A stretch of DNA of 64,000 bases from Halopolyspora algeriensis (GTDB lineage: Bacteria; Actinomycetota; Actinomycetes; Mycobacteriales; Pseudonocardiaceae): positions 583,380-647,379 of the forward strand of contig NZ_QPJC01000002.1 in assembly GCF_003337235.1 (NCBI RefSeq), given 5' to 3'. The position numbers were made by a program, and so were the translations under genes. The notes under the pieces are model-generated. The model had not been told where the DNA came from. It worked only from the letters and a program-made list of their open reading frames with translations, and made no database searches. Shown here piece after piece: positions 18,014 through 26,866 of the stretch (positions are counted from its first letter, which is position 1; each line of letters begins with the position of its first letter).

Positions 18014-19525
18014 TCAGGAGCCGTCGGTGACCGTTGCGGGCGAATCGATCCGGTCGTGCTCCTGCGCGGCGGTCGCAGGCGGCGTCACGTCCCGCGCGAG
18101 GTAGCGCCGGTGCACGGCGGGCCCCAGCAGGGCGTACAGGGTCGCCGACACGATGCCGCCTGCCAGCCAGGACAGATCGAGCCCGCCCATGGCCGTGGCG
18201 ATGGGGCCCTGAAAGATGTCCAGGGCGCCGTACATGAACAGCCAGGTGGAGATCACCCCGGCGCCGAAGGCGACCATGGCGGCCCAGTTGACGTTCGGGA
18301 GCCGGTCGGTGCCGACGGGCTCGAACAGCCGGGTCGTATGGCGGGCATCACGCTCGAGCCAGTAGAAGTGCACGAGCATGACACCACCCCAGGAGGCGAT
18401 CCAGGCCACCAGCGAGACGAGCCAGGAATCGAGCACGGTGGCGAACTCGCCCTGGAAGATGAAAAACACCACGCACAGCATCGAGAAGGCGCCCACGAGC
18501 ACGCTCAACGCCCGGCGGGAGATCTTCAGGTCCATGGCCTGTGCGGCCACGCCGAAGGTGTAGATGTTGAGGATGTTCGTCGCGATCGGCCCGTGGACGA
18601 CGAGGAACAGCACCGGGACGGCCAGGGAGCCGTAGTTGTCGACGATCAGCCGACCGGGATCGACCTGGCCGTTCTTGGTCGCCAGGGAGGCACCGAGCAC
18701 ACCCAGCCACACCACGGGCAGGAACTGACCCAGCGTACTGGCGAGGTAGAGCCTGCGGCGCGGCACCGCGGTGCTGACGAACCGCGAGTAGTCCGCTGCG
18801 TAGGTGAACCAGGTGATGCCCCAGCCGATGCCGATCGCGGTCATGACGGCGGTCATCGCGGCGATGCGTTCCGTGCCGGTGAGCACCTCTCCCGGCGGTC
18901 CCGCGTAGCTCCAGTCGATGTCCAGCTGCGTCCACGCCACCAGCGACATCGCGATCAGCACCACGATCGTCGGCGGCACCGTCCACCGCTCGAAGCCGGA
19001 GATGGCCCGGTATCCGATCCAGGAGATCACCACCTGGATGCCCATGATCACCGCGGCCGTCGCGATCTTGGCGGCGTAGTTCGACGCCTCGGGGTCCACC
19101 ATCCCGAGCTCGCCGAACAGCGCCATGACCAGGTCCAGGATGATCCAGGTATTGACGGCGCACCAGCCGATCGCCAGCACCGCCTGGATGGCTGCGGGCA
19201 CGTAGCCGCCCCGCCGGCCGAAAGCCGCGCGCGCCAGCACCATCCCCGTGGCTCCGGTTCGCTGGCCGAGCAGCACGAACAGGCCGAACAGGGCCATCCC
19301 GACGAGGTTGCCCGCGATCAGCACGATCAGCGTGTCGGTCAGCCCCAGACCCAGGTGGATCCCCAGCGCACCGAGCACCCAGTTGATCGGCGCGATGTTG
19401 GCCCCTGCCCAGATCCAGAACTGTCCCGACACGCGGGATGTTCGCGCTCGTTCGGGAATCGGTTGCAGGACCTGCTCCAGGTTCTCCTGCTCGCTGTCAG
19501 CGCTGTGTACAGCGTTGGTTTCCAT
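18014..19525 (-). CDS. NCS1-family nucleobase/cation symporter
   Basis: 503 aa with about 12 membrane helices. Family wording: FWIWAGANIAPINWVLGAL in helix 1, a GWCAVNTWIILD stretch, WGITWFTYAADYSRFV (the conserved DYSR of NCS1), and NILNIYTFGVAAQAM. It imports a nucleobase, allantoin, hydantoin or similar compound with H+ or Na+. Start ATG 19525 is preceded by CGGAGG, 7 nt away; the frame extends to 19561. It is upstream of the deacetylase-like gene (56-nt gap) in one unit and divergent from pucR-like 19635. Confidence 0.92.
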   Translation of the reverse strand: METNAVHSADSEQENLEQVLQPIPERARTSRVSGQFWIWAGANIAPINWVLGALGIHLGLGLTDTLIVLIAGNLVGMALFGLFVLLGQRTGATGMVLARAAFGRRGGYVPAAIQAVLAIGWCAVNTWIILDLVMALFGELGMVDPEASNYAAKIATAAVIMGIQVVISWIGYRAISGFERWTVPPTIVVLIAMSLVAWTQLDIDWSYAGPPGEVLTGTERIAAMTAVMTAIGIGWGITWFTYAADYSRFVSTAVPRRRLYLASTLGQFLPVVWLGVLGASLATKNGQVDPGRLIVDNYGSLAVPVLFLVVHGPIATNILNIYTFGVAAQAMDLKISRRALSVLVGAFSMLCVVFFIFQGEFATVLDSWLVSLVAWIASWGGVMLVHFYWLERDARHTTRLFEPVGTDRLPNVNWAAMVAFGAGVISTWLFMYGALDIFQGPIATAMGGLDLSWLAGGIVSATLYALLGPAVHRRYLARDVTPPATAAQEHDRIDSPATVTDGS

Positions 19526-19634
19526 GTGTTGCCTCCGCACGGCATCAGTTGATTCCGCCATGCTTCTGGTCCAAAGGAGTCAGGACAAGGTACGTTTTGT
19601 CACTCAGAATCTTCGACGGAATGGACACAACGTC

Positions 19635-21137
19635 ATGCCGATACCGTTGAGCGGGGTGCTGAGCCATCCCAGCTTGTCGCCCGCCGAACCGGTGTTGCTG
19701 ACCGGCCGGGAACACACGGCGCGCTCGGTGCGCTGGGTGCACTCCAGCGAGATCCTGGATATCGCCCCACTCCTGCGGGGCGGAGAACTGCTGCTCACGG
19801 GGGGTTTCGTCCTGTCCGAAGCATCCCCCGAACGGCAACGTCGCTACATCCGCGAGCTGGCCTCACGCGGGGTCACGGGCGTGGCGGTGGAGACCTCCGA
19901 ACAGGGCACCGGACTCCCCGAGGCCTTGATCGACGAAGCCGAGCAGCAGGGGTTCGCGTTGATCCAGCTCGGTCGCACCGTGCCGTTCGTGGAAGTCACC
20001 GAGAGCATCAACGCCGTGCTGATCAACGACTCGGTGCACCGGCTGCGGATCGCCGACTCGTTGTCCGACCAACTCTCGACCCAGCTGACTTCCGGCAGTG
20101 ATCTCCAGGGGCTCGCCGAGACTCTCGCGGCGAGCACCGACACGCACATCACGGTGTACGACGAGTCCGGGGAGCCGCTCGCAGCCACCCACACCGCACC
20201 ACAGGACCCGGAGGAATCCGCCGAACCACTCGAGGCGCCGATCACCGTCCACGGCGTGGTCACGGCACGGCTCGTTCTTCATCCCGGCCCCGAACCCGAC
20301 CCCGCCGTGCTCGACGCGGCCCTCGACCGTGCCCCGCAGGCGTTCGGGCTCGCCCTGCTCCGCACTCGATCTCCCGCACCGAGCAGCCAGGCCACCCGAG
20401 CTCTCTTTCACGCGCTGCAGCACCCCGATCACTCCGAGACCGAGTTCCTGCCGCTGGTCGAAGCCTCGGAACTGTCCTCGGCCGGCACTTTCGTGGCCGT
20501 CACCGCAGCACACGTCAGCAAGGGACATCTGGGAGCGCTCGAACACGCCATGCGGCGGCACGGCAGGCAAGTCCTCAGCCATCTCGCGGAGGGGGAACTA
20601 CTGGCCATCGTCGCCCTGCCGTCCCACATCCCCGAGCAAGCCAGGCAGACACTCGTCGACGACCTGCGTCAGGCCCACGACACCGATACCCGGTTCCACA
20701 CCCTCGCCGTGGGGCCGCTGGCCCGCAGCACCGAACACCTCCCCCACACCACCGCCGAAGCACGTCGTTGCCTCGAGGCGGACCTGCCGACCACAGCCGT
20801 ACGCGGGGTGGTCGACGCGGCCGACTGCTCCCTTCGCAGGCTCGCACACCGGTTGGATGCCGATACGGCCCTGCACGATTTCGTCGCCGAGCAACTCGGC
20901 GGGATCCTGCAGCAGCCCGCGCAGGTCCGGGACAGGCTTCTGGGCACGCTCGAGACCTTCTTCGACTGCGCGGCCAGCAAAACCGAGACCGCACAGCGGC
21001 TGCATCTTCGGCGGCAGACGCTGTACCAGCGACTCGGCAAGCTCTCCCGGTGCCTCGGGTACGACATCACCGGGCCGGATTCGCCTGCGGCCCTGCACGT
21101 CGCGGTACGCCTGCGGCAGGTACTGGATCGGAGTTGA
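19635..21137 (+). CDS. PucR-family transcriptional regulator
   Basis: 500 aa. N-terminal PucR sensory domain (residues 1 to ~130, MPIPLSGVLSHPSLSPAEPV to FALIQLGRTVPFVEVTESIN), a GGDEF-like middle region, and the C-terminal HTH_30 with LLGTLETFFDCAASKTETAQRLHLRRQTLYQRLGKL. This class controls purine and amine catabolism. It is divergent from the permease/deacetylase unit (110 nt apart), so it likely activates that unit in response to its substrate. Start ATG 19635 has only a weak GGAATGG site. Confidence 0.9.
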   Translation: MPIPLSGVLSHPSLSPAEPVLLTGREHTARSVRWVHSSEILDIAPLLRGGELLLTGGFVLSEASPERQRRYIRELASRGVTGVAVETSEQGTGLPEALIDEAEQQGFALIQLGRTVPFVEVTESINAVLINDSVHRLRIADSLSDQLSTQLTSGSDLQGLAETLAASTDTHITVYDESGEPLAATHTAPQDPEESAEPLEAPITVHGVVTARLVLHPGPEPDPAVLDAALDRAPQAFGLALLRTRSPAPSSQATRALFHALQHPDHSETEFLPLVEASELSSAGTFVAVTAAHVSKGHLGALEHAMRRHGRQVLSHLAEGELLAIVALPSHIPEQARQTLVDDLRQAHDTDTRFHTLAVGPLARSTEHLPHTTAEARRCLEADLPTTAVRGVVDAADCSLRRLAHRLDADTALHDFVAEQLGGILQQPAQVRDRLLGTLETFFDCAASKTETAQRLHLRRQTLYQRLGKLSRCLGYDITGPDSPAALHVAVRLRQVLDRS

Positions 21138-21153
21138 GCAGAGACCGGCGTCT

Positions 21154-21531
21154 TCAGTCCCGGTCCTCGGGCGGCGATTCGGTGTCGGCCCAGAAGTGCT
21201 CGACGGTCGACCAGTAGTTCTCGGCGTCGGCCACGGCCATGTTCAACACCCGGCGCAGATTGTTCAGGTGCTCGATGGCGTGCTCGACCGCCTCGTGCGG
21301 ATGGTCCCGAAGAGCCTCCCGGCGAACACGCTCCCGATCGATCTGCTCGAGCTGGTCGGCCAGCACGCGGGTGAGCCCGCCGAGTGCGCTCAGGGTGCCC
21401 AGCAGCGCCGAGCCGTAGGCGGGCAGGTCCTGCCGCGCGGGATCGGCGTGGGCCTGGGCGGTGGTGGCCTGCTGCAGCGCGTCGCGGGCTCGGTGAACCG
21501 ATTCGAGCGGATGCTGCGGTGAAGAGCCCAT
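21154..21531 (-). CDS. Helical protein of unknown function (125 aa)
   Basis: Mostly helical, with SALLGTLSALGGLTRVLADQLEQID and AVEHAIEHLNNLRRVLNMAVADAENYWSTVEHFW, giving an amphipathic, possibly coiled-coil body and an acidic tail. GGAGGAAGG lies before ATG 21531. It starts 50 nt after the formate dehydrogenase membrane-subunit gene on the same strand, so it may be the last gene of that operon. It has no equivalent in the visible part of the second fdh operon. Family not recognised. Confidence 0.65.
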   Translation of the reverse strand: MGSSPQHPLESVHRARDALQQATTAQAHADPARQDLPAYGSALLGTLSALGGLTRVLADQLEQIDRERVRREALRDHPHEAVEHAIEHLNNLRRVLNMAVADAENYWSTVEHFWADTESPPEDRD

Positions 21532-21581
21532 TACATCCTTGCCTTCCTCCTCCGACAGAGGGCAGGGTCCCGCAACGGACT

Positions 21582-22622
21582 CTAGTGCGTCCGGTCCGGT
21601 GGCGCGGTGTGCGCATCACCGGAACGAGCTTGCTCACCGCGGCGCAGCCGCTCGCGCTGGGGAACGACGGTGTACTTGGGATCGTCGGCCGAGGCCGTGC
21701 CCGCGTGGAAGACGCCCCACCGGGTGGCGGCGGAAGCCGCGAGCAGAGTCGCGCCGGACAGGGCGTTGACGAGTCGATTGCCCCGCCCCAGCAGCGCACC
21801 GGCCAGCCCGACCACGGACAGCACCTTGCCCGCCCGCATGTACCGCCCCGAACGCCCGGACGAGTACGGTTCGGCGACCATGCCGAGGCGGTGCTCCATC
21901 CACTGCCCCGAGGTCAGCTCCGTGGCCACTCCGAACGTGGCCATGTTGCGGGCCGGGGCTGCCTGCGCGGCCGGAGCGGCGAGCAGGCCGAGGCCACCGG
22001 CGGCAGTGGCACCGGAACCGACGAACACGAACGGCATCTCCCGGTAGCCGTCGTGCCAGGCCGGTACCGCGGTGTCGCTGACGAGCGCGGCGGTGTAGGC
22101 GGCCACGGCGGGGCCGAGCGCGGCCGCCCCGGCGGTGGCGGTCGCTCCCCAACGGGGCGCGCGGCCGGTCCATGCCGAGACCGTGGAAATACCCGCCAGG
22201 GGGGTGAATCCGGCCAGCAGCCAGGACCCGACGCTCATCGGCGAGGTCACTTTGAACACCCGCAGCATGTTGAGGAACCGGCCGGGTTTGCCGAGATCGT
22301 GCACCAGCGCGGCGACCGACAGTGCAGCCCCTCCGAACGCGCCGGCCTTGGCCACGCGCGCCAGCTCGGGTCGGCGGGTGAGGTCCGCGCCGGATGCCAG
22401 CAGGGACGCGGCACCGGCGAGGCCGCCGAGGAACAGGTACCCGGGGATGTCGGGGCTCTCCCAGACGGGGCTGTTGATGACGGGGCGGCCGTAGTACGAG
22501 GTGAACTCGGTGTCGCCGCCCGGGGGTTGCTCGCCGTCCCGCCCCGCGGCGACGCCGATCAGAGCTTCCCGGTCGGGCCTGGTTCCGCGCAGGCCCTGCC
22601 TGGTGACTTCCGAATCGCTCAT
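21582..22622 (-). CDS. Formate dehydrogenase membrane subunit, NrfD/PsrC-like (copy 1)
   Basis: 346 aa. N-terminal cytoplasmic segment with FTSYYGRPVINSPVWESPDIPGY-type wording, then about 8-9 hydrophobic helices (YLFLGGLAGAASLLASGAD, VHDLGKPGRFLNMLRVFKVTSPMSVGSW and so on). The HDLGKPxRFxNMLRVFKxTSPMSxGSW block is the hallmark of NrfD/PsrC quinone-reducing subunits. It is therefore not a FdnI-type cytochrome b: no helix His pairs for heme. It should pass formate electrons to menaquinone. ATG 22622 overlaps the Fe-S subunit stop by 4 nt. A paralogue lies at 59281-60255. Confidence 0.88.
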   Translation of the reverse strand: MSDSEVTRQGLRGTRPDREALIGVAAGRDGEQPPGGDTEFTSYYGRPVINSPVWESPDIPGYLFLGGLAGAASLLASGADLTRRPELARVAKAGAFGGAALSVAALVHDLGKPGRFLNMLRVFKVTSPMSVGSWLLAGFTPLAGISTVSAWTGRAPRWGATATAGAAALGPAVAAYTAALVSDTAVPAWHDGYREMPFVFVGSGATAAGGLGLLAAPAAQAAPARNMATFGVATELTSGQWMEHRLGMVAEPYSSGRSGRYMRAGKVLSVVGLAGALLGRGNRLVNALSGATLLAASAATRWGVFHAGTASADDPKYTVVPQRERLRRGEQARSGDAHTAPPDRTH

Positions 22623-23578
22623 GGCCGCCTCCCGAACATCGCACCGGCGAACGAGGCCGCCGCTGTGGCGGCGAGAGTGAGCGCGGCGGCGCCGACGCAG
22701 CGCCACATCGCGGGCAGGTCCCGGGTCGTGACCACCGGGTCGGGCGGGAACCCGTAGACCTCCGGTTCGTCCATCAGCAGGAAGAAGGCGCCGTCGCCGC
22801 CGACCCCGTCGTGGGGATCCTCGCCGTAGAGCCGGGCACCGGTTTCGCCTGCCTCGACCAGTTGGTCGACCCGGCCGCGGGCACGCTCGCGCAGCTCGTC
22901 CAGCGGTCCGAACTGGATGGAATCGGTGGGGCACGCCTTGGCGCAGGCCGGTTCCATCCCACCGCTGAGCCGGTCGTAGCACAGCGTGCACTTCCAGGCC
23001 CGGCCATCTTCCTGACGCTGGTCGATGACCCCGTACGGGCAGGCGGGGATGCAGTAGCCGCAGCCGTTGCAGATGTCCTCCTGCACGACGACGGTGCCGA
23101 ACTCGGTGCGAAACAGCGAGCCGGTGGGGCACACGTCCAGGCAGGCGGCGTGGGTGCAGTGCTTGCAGACGTCCGAGGCCATCAGCCAGCGCATCTGCCC
23201 GGGTTCGCCGGGAGTGGTCGGGGTGATCCGCGCCTGTTCGGGCGGGGTGCCCGACCCCTGGGAGGCCAGTGCCAGCACGTCGACGTCCTCGTGCTGCACG
23301 CCGGGGTCCTGCATCGCCAGCGGCTTGCGCTGCTCGATGAAGGCCACGTGCCGCCAGGTGTCGGCCCCGAGGCCCTCGCTGTTGTCGTAGGACATGCCGG
23401 TGAACACGAGGCCGTCCTCCGGGATGGCGTTCCACTCCTTGCACGCCACCTCGCAGGCCTTGCAGCCGATGCACACCGACGTGTCGGTGAAAAAGCCCAT
23501 GCGTGGCGGGGGCTCGTCGTAGCCGCCCAGCGTGGCCGGATCGGCCTCTCCGTACAACGCGTGCGAGTTCGTGGCCAC
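22619..23578 (-). CDS. fdhB-like: Formate dehydrogenase iron-sulfur (beta) subunit, copy 1
   Basis: 319 aa four-cluster ferredoxin. Cys groups in order: CIGCKACEVACKEW (about 37-50), CKHCTHAACLDVCPTG, CNGCGYCIPACPYG, and CTLCYDRL with EPACAKACPT, enough for four [4Fe-4S] clusters. A C-terminal hydrophobic segment (WRCVGAAALTLAATAAASFAGAMF) anchors it to the membrane as in FdnH/FdoH. It carries electrons from the catalytic subunit to the NrfD-like subunit. Start GTG 23578, 1 nt after the alpha stop; 4-nt overlap with the membrane gene. Confidence 0.93.
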   Translation of the reverse strand: MATNSHALYGEADPATLGGYDEPPPRMGFFTDTSVCIGCKACEVACKEWNAIPEDGLVFTGMSYDNSEGLGADTWRHVAFIEQRKPLAMQDPGVQHEDVDVLALASQGSGTPPEQARITPTTPGEPGQMRWLMASDVCKHCTHAACLDVCPTGSLFRTEFGTVVVQEDICNGCGYCIPACPYGVIDQRQEDGRAWKCTLCYDRLSGGMEPACAKACPTDSIQFGPLDELRERARGRVDQLVEAGETGARLYGEDPHDGVGGDGAFFLLMDEPEVYGFPPDPVVTTRDLPAMWRCVGAAALTLAATAAASFAGAMFGRRP

Positions 23579-23579
23579 C

Positions 23580-26500
23580 TCACACCTCCGTTCCGGTCCG
23601 CTCGGTGATTCCGGCGCGCTGCTGGTACTCGTGCACCAGTCGGGCGCGGTCCGCCCCCACCGGGCGACGCCCGGGACGGATGTCGCAGGACAACGCCTTC
23701 ACCTCCTGAATGTGGGAGTTGGGGTCCAGCGAGATCGAGGACAGATCGTTGAACGAGTCCCCGGTGCTGTAGCCGTTGGGACCCCAGTGGTAGGGGATTC
23801 CGACGTGGTGCGTGCGGCGGCCCTGGATGGTCATCGGCGTCATCCGCTCGGTGACCAGCAAGCGGGCCTCGATGGCGCCTCGTGCGGTGACCACGGTGGC
23901 CCACCCCAGGTGTTCCAGGTTCCGCTCGGCCGCCAGTTCCGGCGAGACCTCGCAGAAGAGTTCCGGCTGCAGCTCCGAGAGGTAGGGCAACCAGCGGGAC
24001 ATGCCGCCCGCGGTGTGGTGTTCGGTGAGCCGGTAGGAGGTCAGCACGTACGGATACACCTCCGTGCCCGGGTCTTCACCGCTGGGCTGGTAGCGGTTGT
24101 TGGGGTGCGGCTGGATCTGGCGGACCGGGTTGCGCTGCTGGGTGTAGAGCAGGTTGCTCACCGGCGAGTCCTGCGGCTCGTAGTGGGTCGGCAGCGGACC
24201 GTCGGTCAACCCGGCGGGCACGAACAGCCAGGCCTTGCCGTCGGCCTGCATGATGAACGGGTCCAACCCGGACAGTGCCTCCGCGCCCTGCGCGCCGTCG
24301 GGTGGGCGGTAGTGCGGCGACTTGGACTTGTCGTAGTCGGGGATGTCGTGCCCGCTCCACTGCGCTTTCTCCGCGTCCCACCAGATCAGGGCCTTGCGCT
24401 CGCTCCACGGGTTGCCTTCCGGATCGGCCGAGGCACGGTTGTAGAGGATGCGCCGGTTGGCCGGCCACGCCCAGCCCCACTCGGTGGCGACCCAGTTCTG
24501 CTGCACCTGCGGCTTGCGCCGGGCCGCCTGGTTGACGCCGTCGGTGTAGACGCCGCAGTAGATCCAGCAGCCGCACACCGTCGAGCCGTCGGCGTTGAGC
24601 TGCTCGTAGTTGGTCAACGGGTTCCCGTCGGCACCCCAGCCGTTGATCTCGGCGAGCACCGACTCGGCCTCGGGCTCGTCGATCTCGCCCTTGGTGGGAT
24701 AGTCCCAGGTCAGATCGAGGATCGGAAAGTCCCTCTCGTCGATGCTGCCTGCGAGCTTGTGCCGGATGCGCCGACCGAGGTGGTAGGTGAACCACAGATC
24801 GCTGCGCGCGTCGCCTGCGGGTTCGACGGCCTGGTGGTGCCACTGCAGCAACCGCTGCGTGTTGGTGAAGCTGCCGTCCTTCTCGGTGTGCGCGGCGGCG
24901 GGCAGGAAGAACACCTCGGTACCGATGTCCTCGGTGTGCAACTCCCCGGTGGCGATCTCCGGGCCGTCCTTCCACCAGGTGGCGCTCTCGGTCAGCGAGA
25001 AGTCGCGGACCACCAGCCAGTCCAGGTTCGCCATTCCCAGCCGCTGCATCTTCGCGTTGGCCGATCCGACGGCGGGGTTCTCCCCCATCAGGAAGTAGCC
25101 CTTGCACTCCCCGTCCAGCTGGGACTGGACCGTCTCGTAGGTGCTGTGGCTGCCGGTCAGCCGGGGCAGGTAGTCGAAGCAGAAGTCGGTTTCCGGAGTC
25201 GCTGCCGAACCCCACCAGGCCTTGAGCAGGCTGACCATGTAGGCCCGCATCTCGGCCCAGTACCCCTTGCGGGTGGCCTCCGCGGTGATGAACGCGTCGA
25301 GGTCCTCGTTGGAGTGCGCGTGCGGCATCGGGATGTAGCCGGGCAGCAGGTTGAACAGCGTCGGGATGTCGGTCGAGCCCTGGATCGAGGCGTGTCCCCG
25401 CAGCGCGAGCACCCCACCGCCCGGGCGGCCGATGTTGCCCAGCAGGCTCTGCAGGATGGCGGCCGACCGGATGTACTGCACGCCCACCGTGTGCTGTGTC
25501 CAGCCGACCGAGTAGACGAACGCGCTCGTCCGGTCCCGTCCGGAGTTGCTGGTGAGCAGTTCGCACACCCGGAGGAACGTCTCCTGCGGCACGCCGCAGA
25601 TCTCCTCGATCACCTCCGGCGTGTAGCGGGCGTAGTGCCGCTTGAGCACCTGGAACACGCAACGCGGGTGCTCGAGTGTCTCGTCGTTGGTGATCTGGGC
25701 GGTGACCTCGGCCCCGCCCGAGCCGTGCGCCTCACCGCGACCCGCCTGGCGCACGCCGGAACTTCCCTGCACCCGGTCGGAGTACTCCTTGTCGCGCTTG
25801 CCGGAGGCGGCCTGCACCTCGGTGCCCTCGTACTGCCAGGTGTGGAAGTCGTAGATCCGCGACTCCGGATCCAGCCCCGAGAAGACACCGTCGAGGTCCT
25901 CGGTGTCGGCGTAGTCCTCGGTGAGCACCGTCGGAGCGTTGGTGTAGGTGACCAGGTACTCCCGGAAGTACTTCTCGTTCTGCAGGACATGGTTGATGAT
26001 CCCGCCGATGAAGGCGATGTCGCTGCCCACGCGCAGCGGCACGTGGATATCGGCCAGCGCGCTGGTGCGGGTGAACCGCGGATCGACGTGGATCAGGGTC
26101 GCGCCGCGTGCCTTGGCCTCCATGACCCACTGGAAGCCGACCGGATGGCACTCGGCCATGTTCGAACCCTCGATGACGATGCAGTCGGAGTTCTGCAGAT
26201 CCTGCTGGAAGGTCGTGGCCCCACCGCGCCCGAACGAGGTTCCCAGACTGGGAACCGTGGAGGAGTGTCAAACACGCGCCTGGTTCTCGATCTGGACGGC
26301 TCCGAGCGCGGTGAACAGTTTCTTGATGAGGTAGTTCTCCTCGTTGTCCAATGTGGCCCCGCCGAGGCTGGCGATGCCCATCGTGCGGCGCGTGCGCACC
26401 CCGTTCTGCTCCCACTGCCAGCCCTGTCGCCGGGTGGCGATCACGCGATCGGCGATCATGTCCATCGCCGTGTCGAGATCGAGGGTTTCCCACTCGGTGC

Positions 26501-26831
26501 TGTTCGGGCGCCGGTGCAGCACCTGGTGCATGCGGGCCGAGCCGGTGGTCAACTGCAGGCTCGCCGCGCCCTTCGGGCACAACCGACCCCGGCTGACCGG
26601 CGAGTCCGGGTCGCCCTCCACCTGGGTGACCTTGTCGTCGGAGACGTAGACGTTCTGGCCGCAGCCCACCGCGCAGTAGGGGCAGACCGATTTGACGACC
26701 TTCTGCGCGGTTTGCGTGCGCGGGGTGAGGTGCTCGCTGGTCGAGCTCTTCGCCGCAGCGCCGCGCCCGTAGGGGTCTCCGGCGCCGAGCTGCCGGAAGA
26801 GCGGCCACCCGAGCCAGTCACGCACACCCAT
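23580..26831 (-). CDS. fdhA-like: Formate dehydrogenase catalytic (alpha) subunit, selenoprotein, copy 1
   Basis: 1083 aa molybdopterin enzyme of the FdnG/FdoG type, read through an in-frame TGA (26270-26268) as selenocysteine 188. N-terminal [4Fe-4S] site CPYCAVGC...GRLCPKG; then NQARV-Sec-HSSTVPSLGTSFGRGG, which aligns with the E. coli NQARV-U-H...SLAPTFGRG active site; then SNMAECHPVGFQWVME, VGWTQHTVG, NIGRPGGGVLALRGHASIQG, and a C-terminal MoCoA-binding domain. Without recoding it would appear as two genes (187 and 859 aa). No twin-arginine signal (starts MGVRDWLGWPLFRQ), so the active site probably faces the cytoplasm. ATG 26831 follows GGAGG. SECIS hairpin directly behind the TGA. Confidence 0.95.
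26231..26270 (-). promoter_or_regulatory. Sec codon TGA and bacterial SECIS hairpin
   Basis: Minus strand: TGA (26270-26268), 11 nt starting CAC, then GGTTCCCA-GTC-TGGGAACC (26256-26238), a perfect 8-bp stem with a 3-nt loop. The 11-nt distance and the G-T-C-T-G sequence at the apex match the E. coli fdhF/fdnG SECIS arrangement as I recall it, where the loop GU binds SelB. This supports Sec insertion rather than termination. Confidence 0.85.
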
Positions 26832-26866
26832 CGGATGCCTCCCGAATCATGTCTGTCGATGCCGGC

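Noticed and set aside
26268..26270. TGA as a true stop or frameshift making fdhA a pseudogene
   Set aside because: The stop sits at the known Sec position, no frame change occurs and a SECIS hairpin follows.
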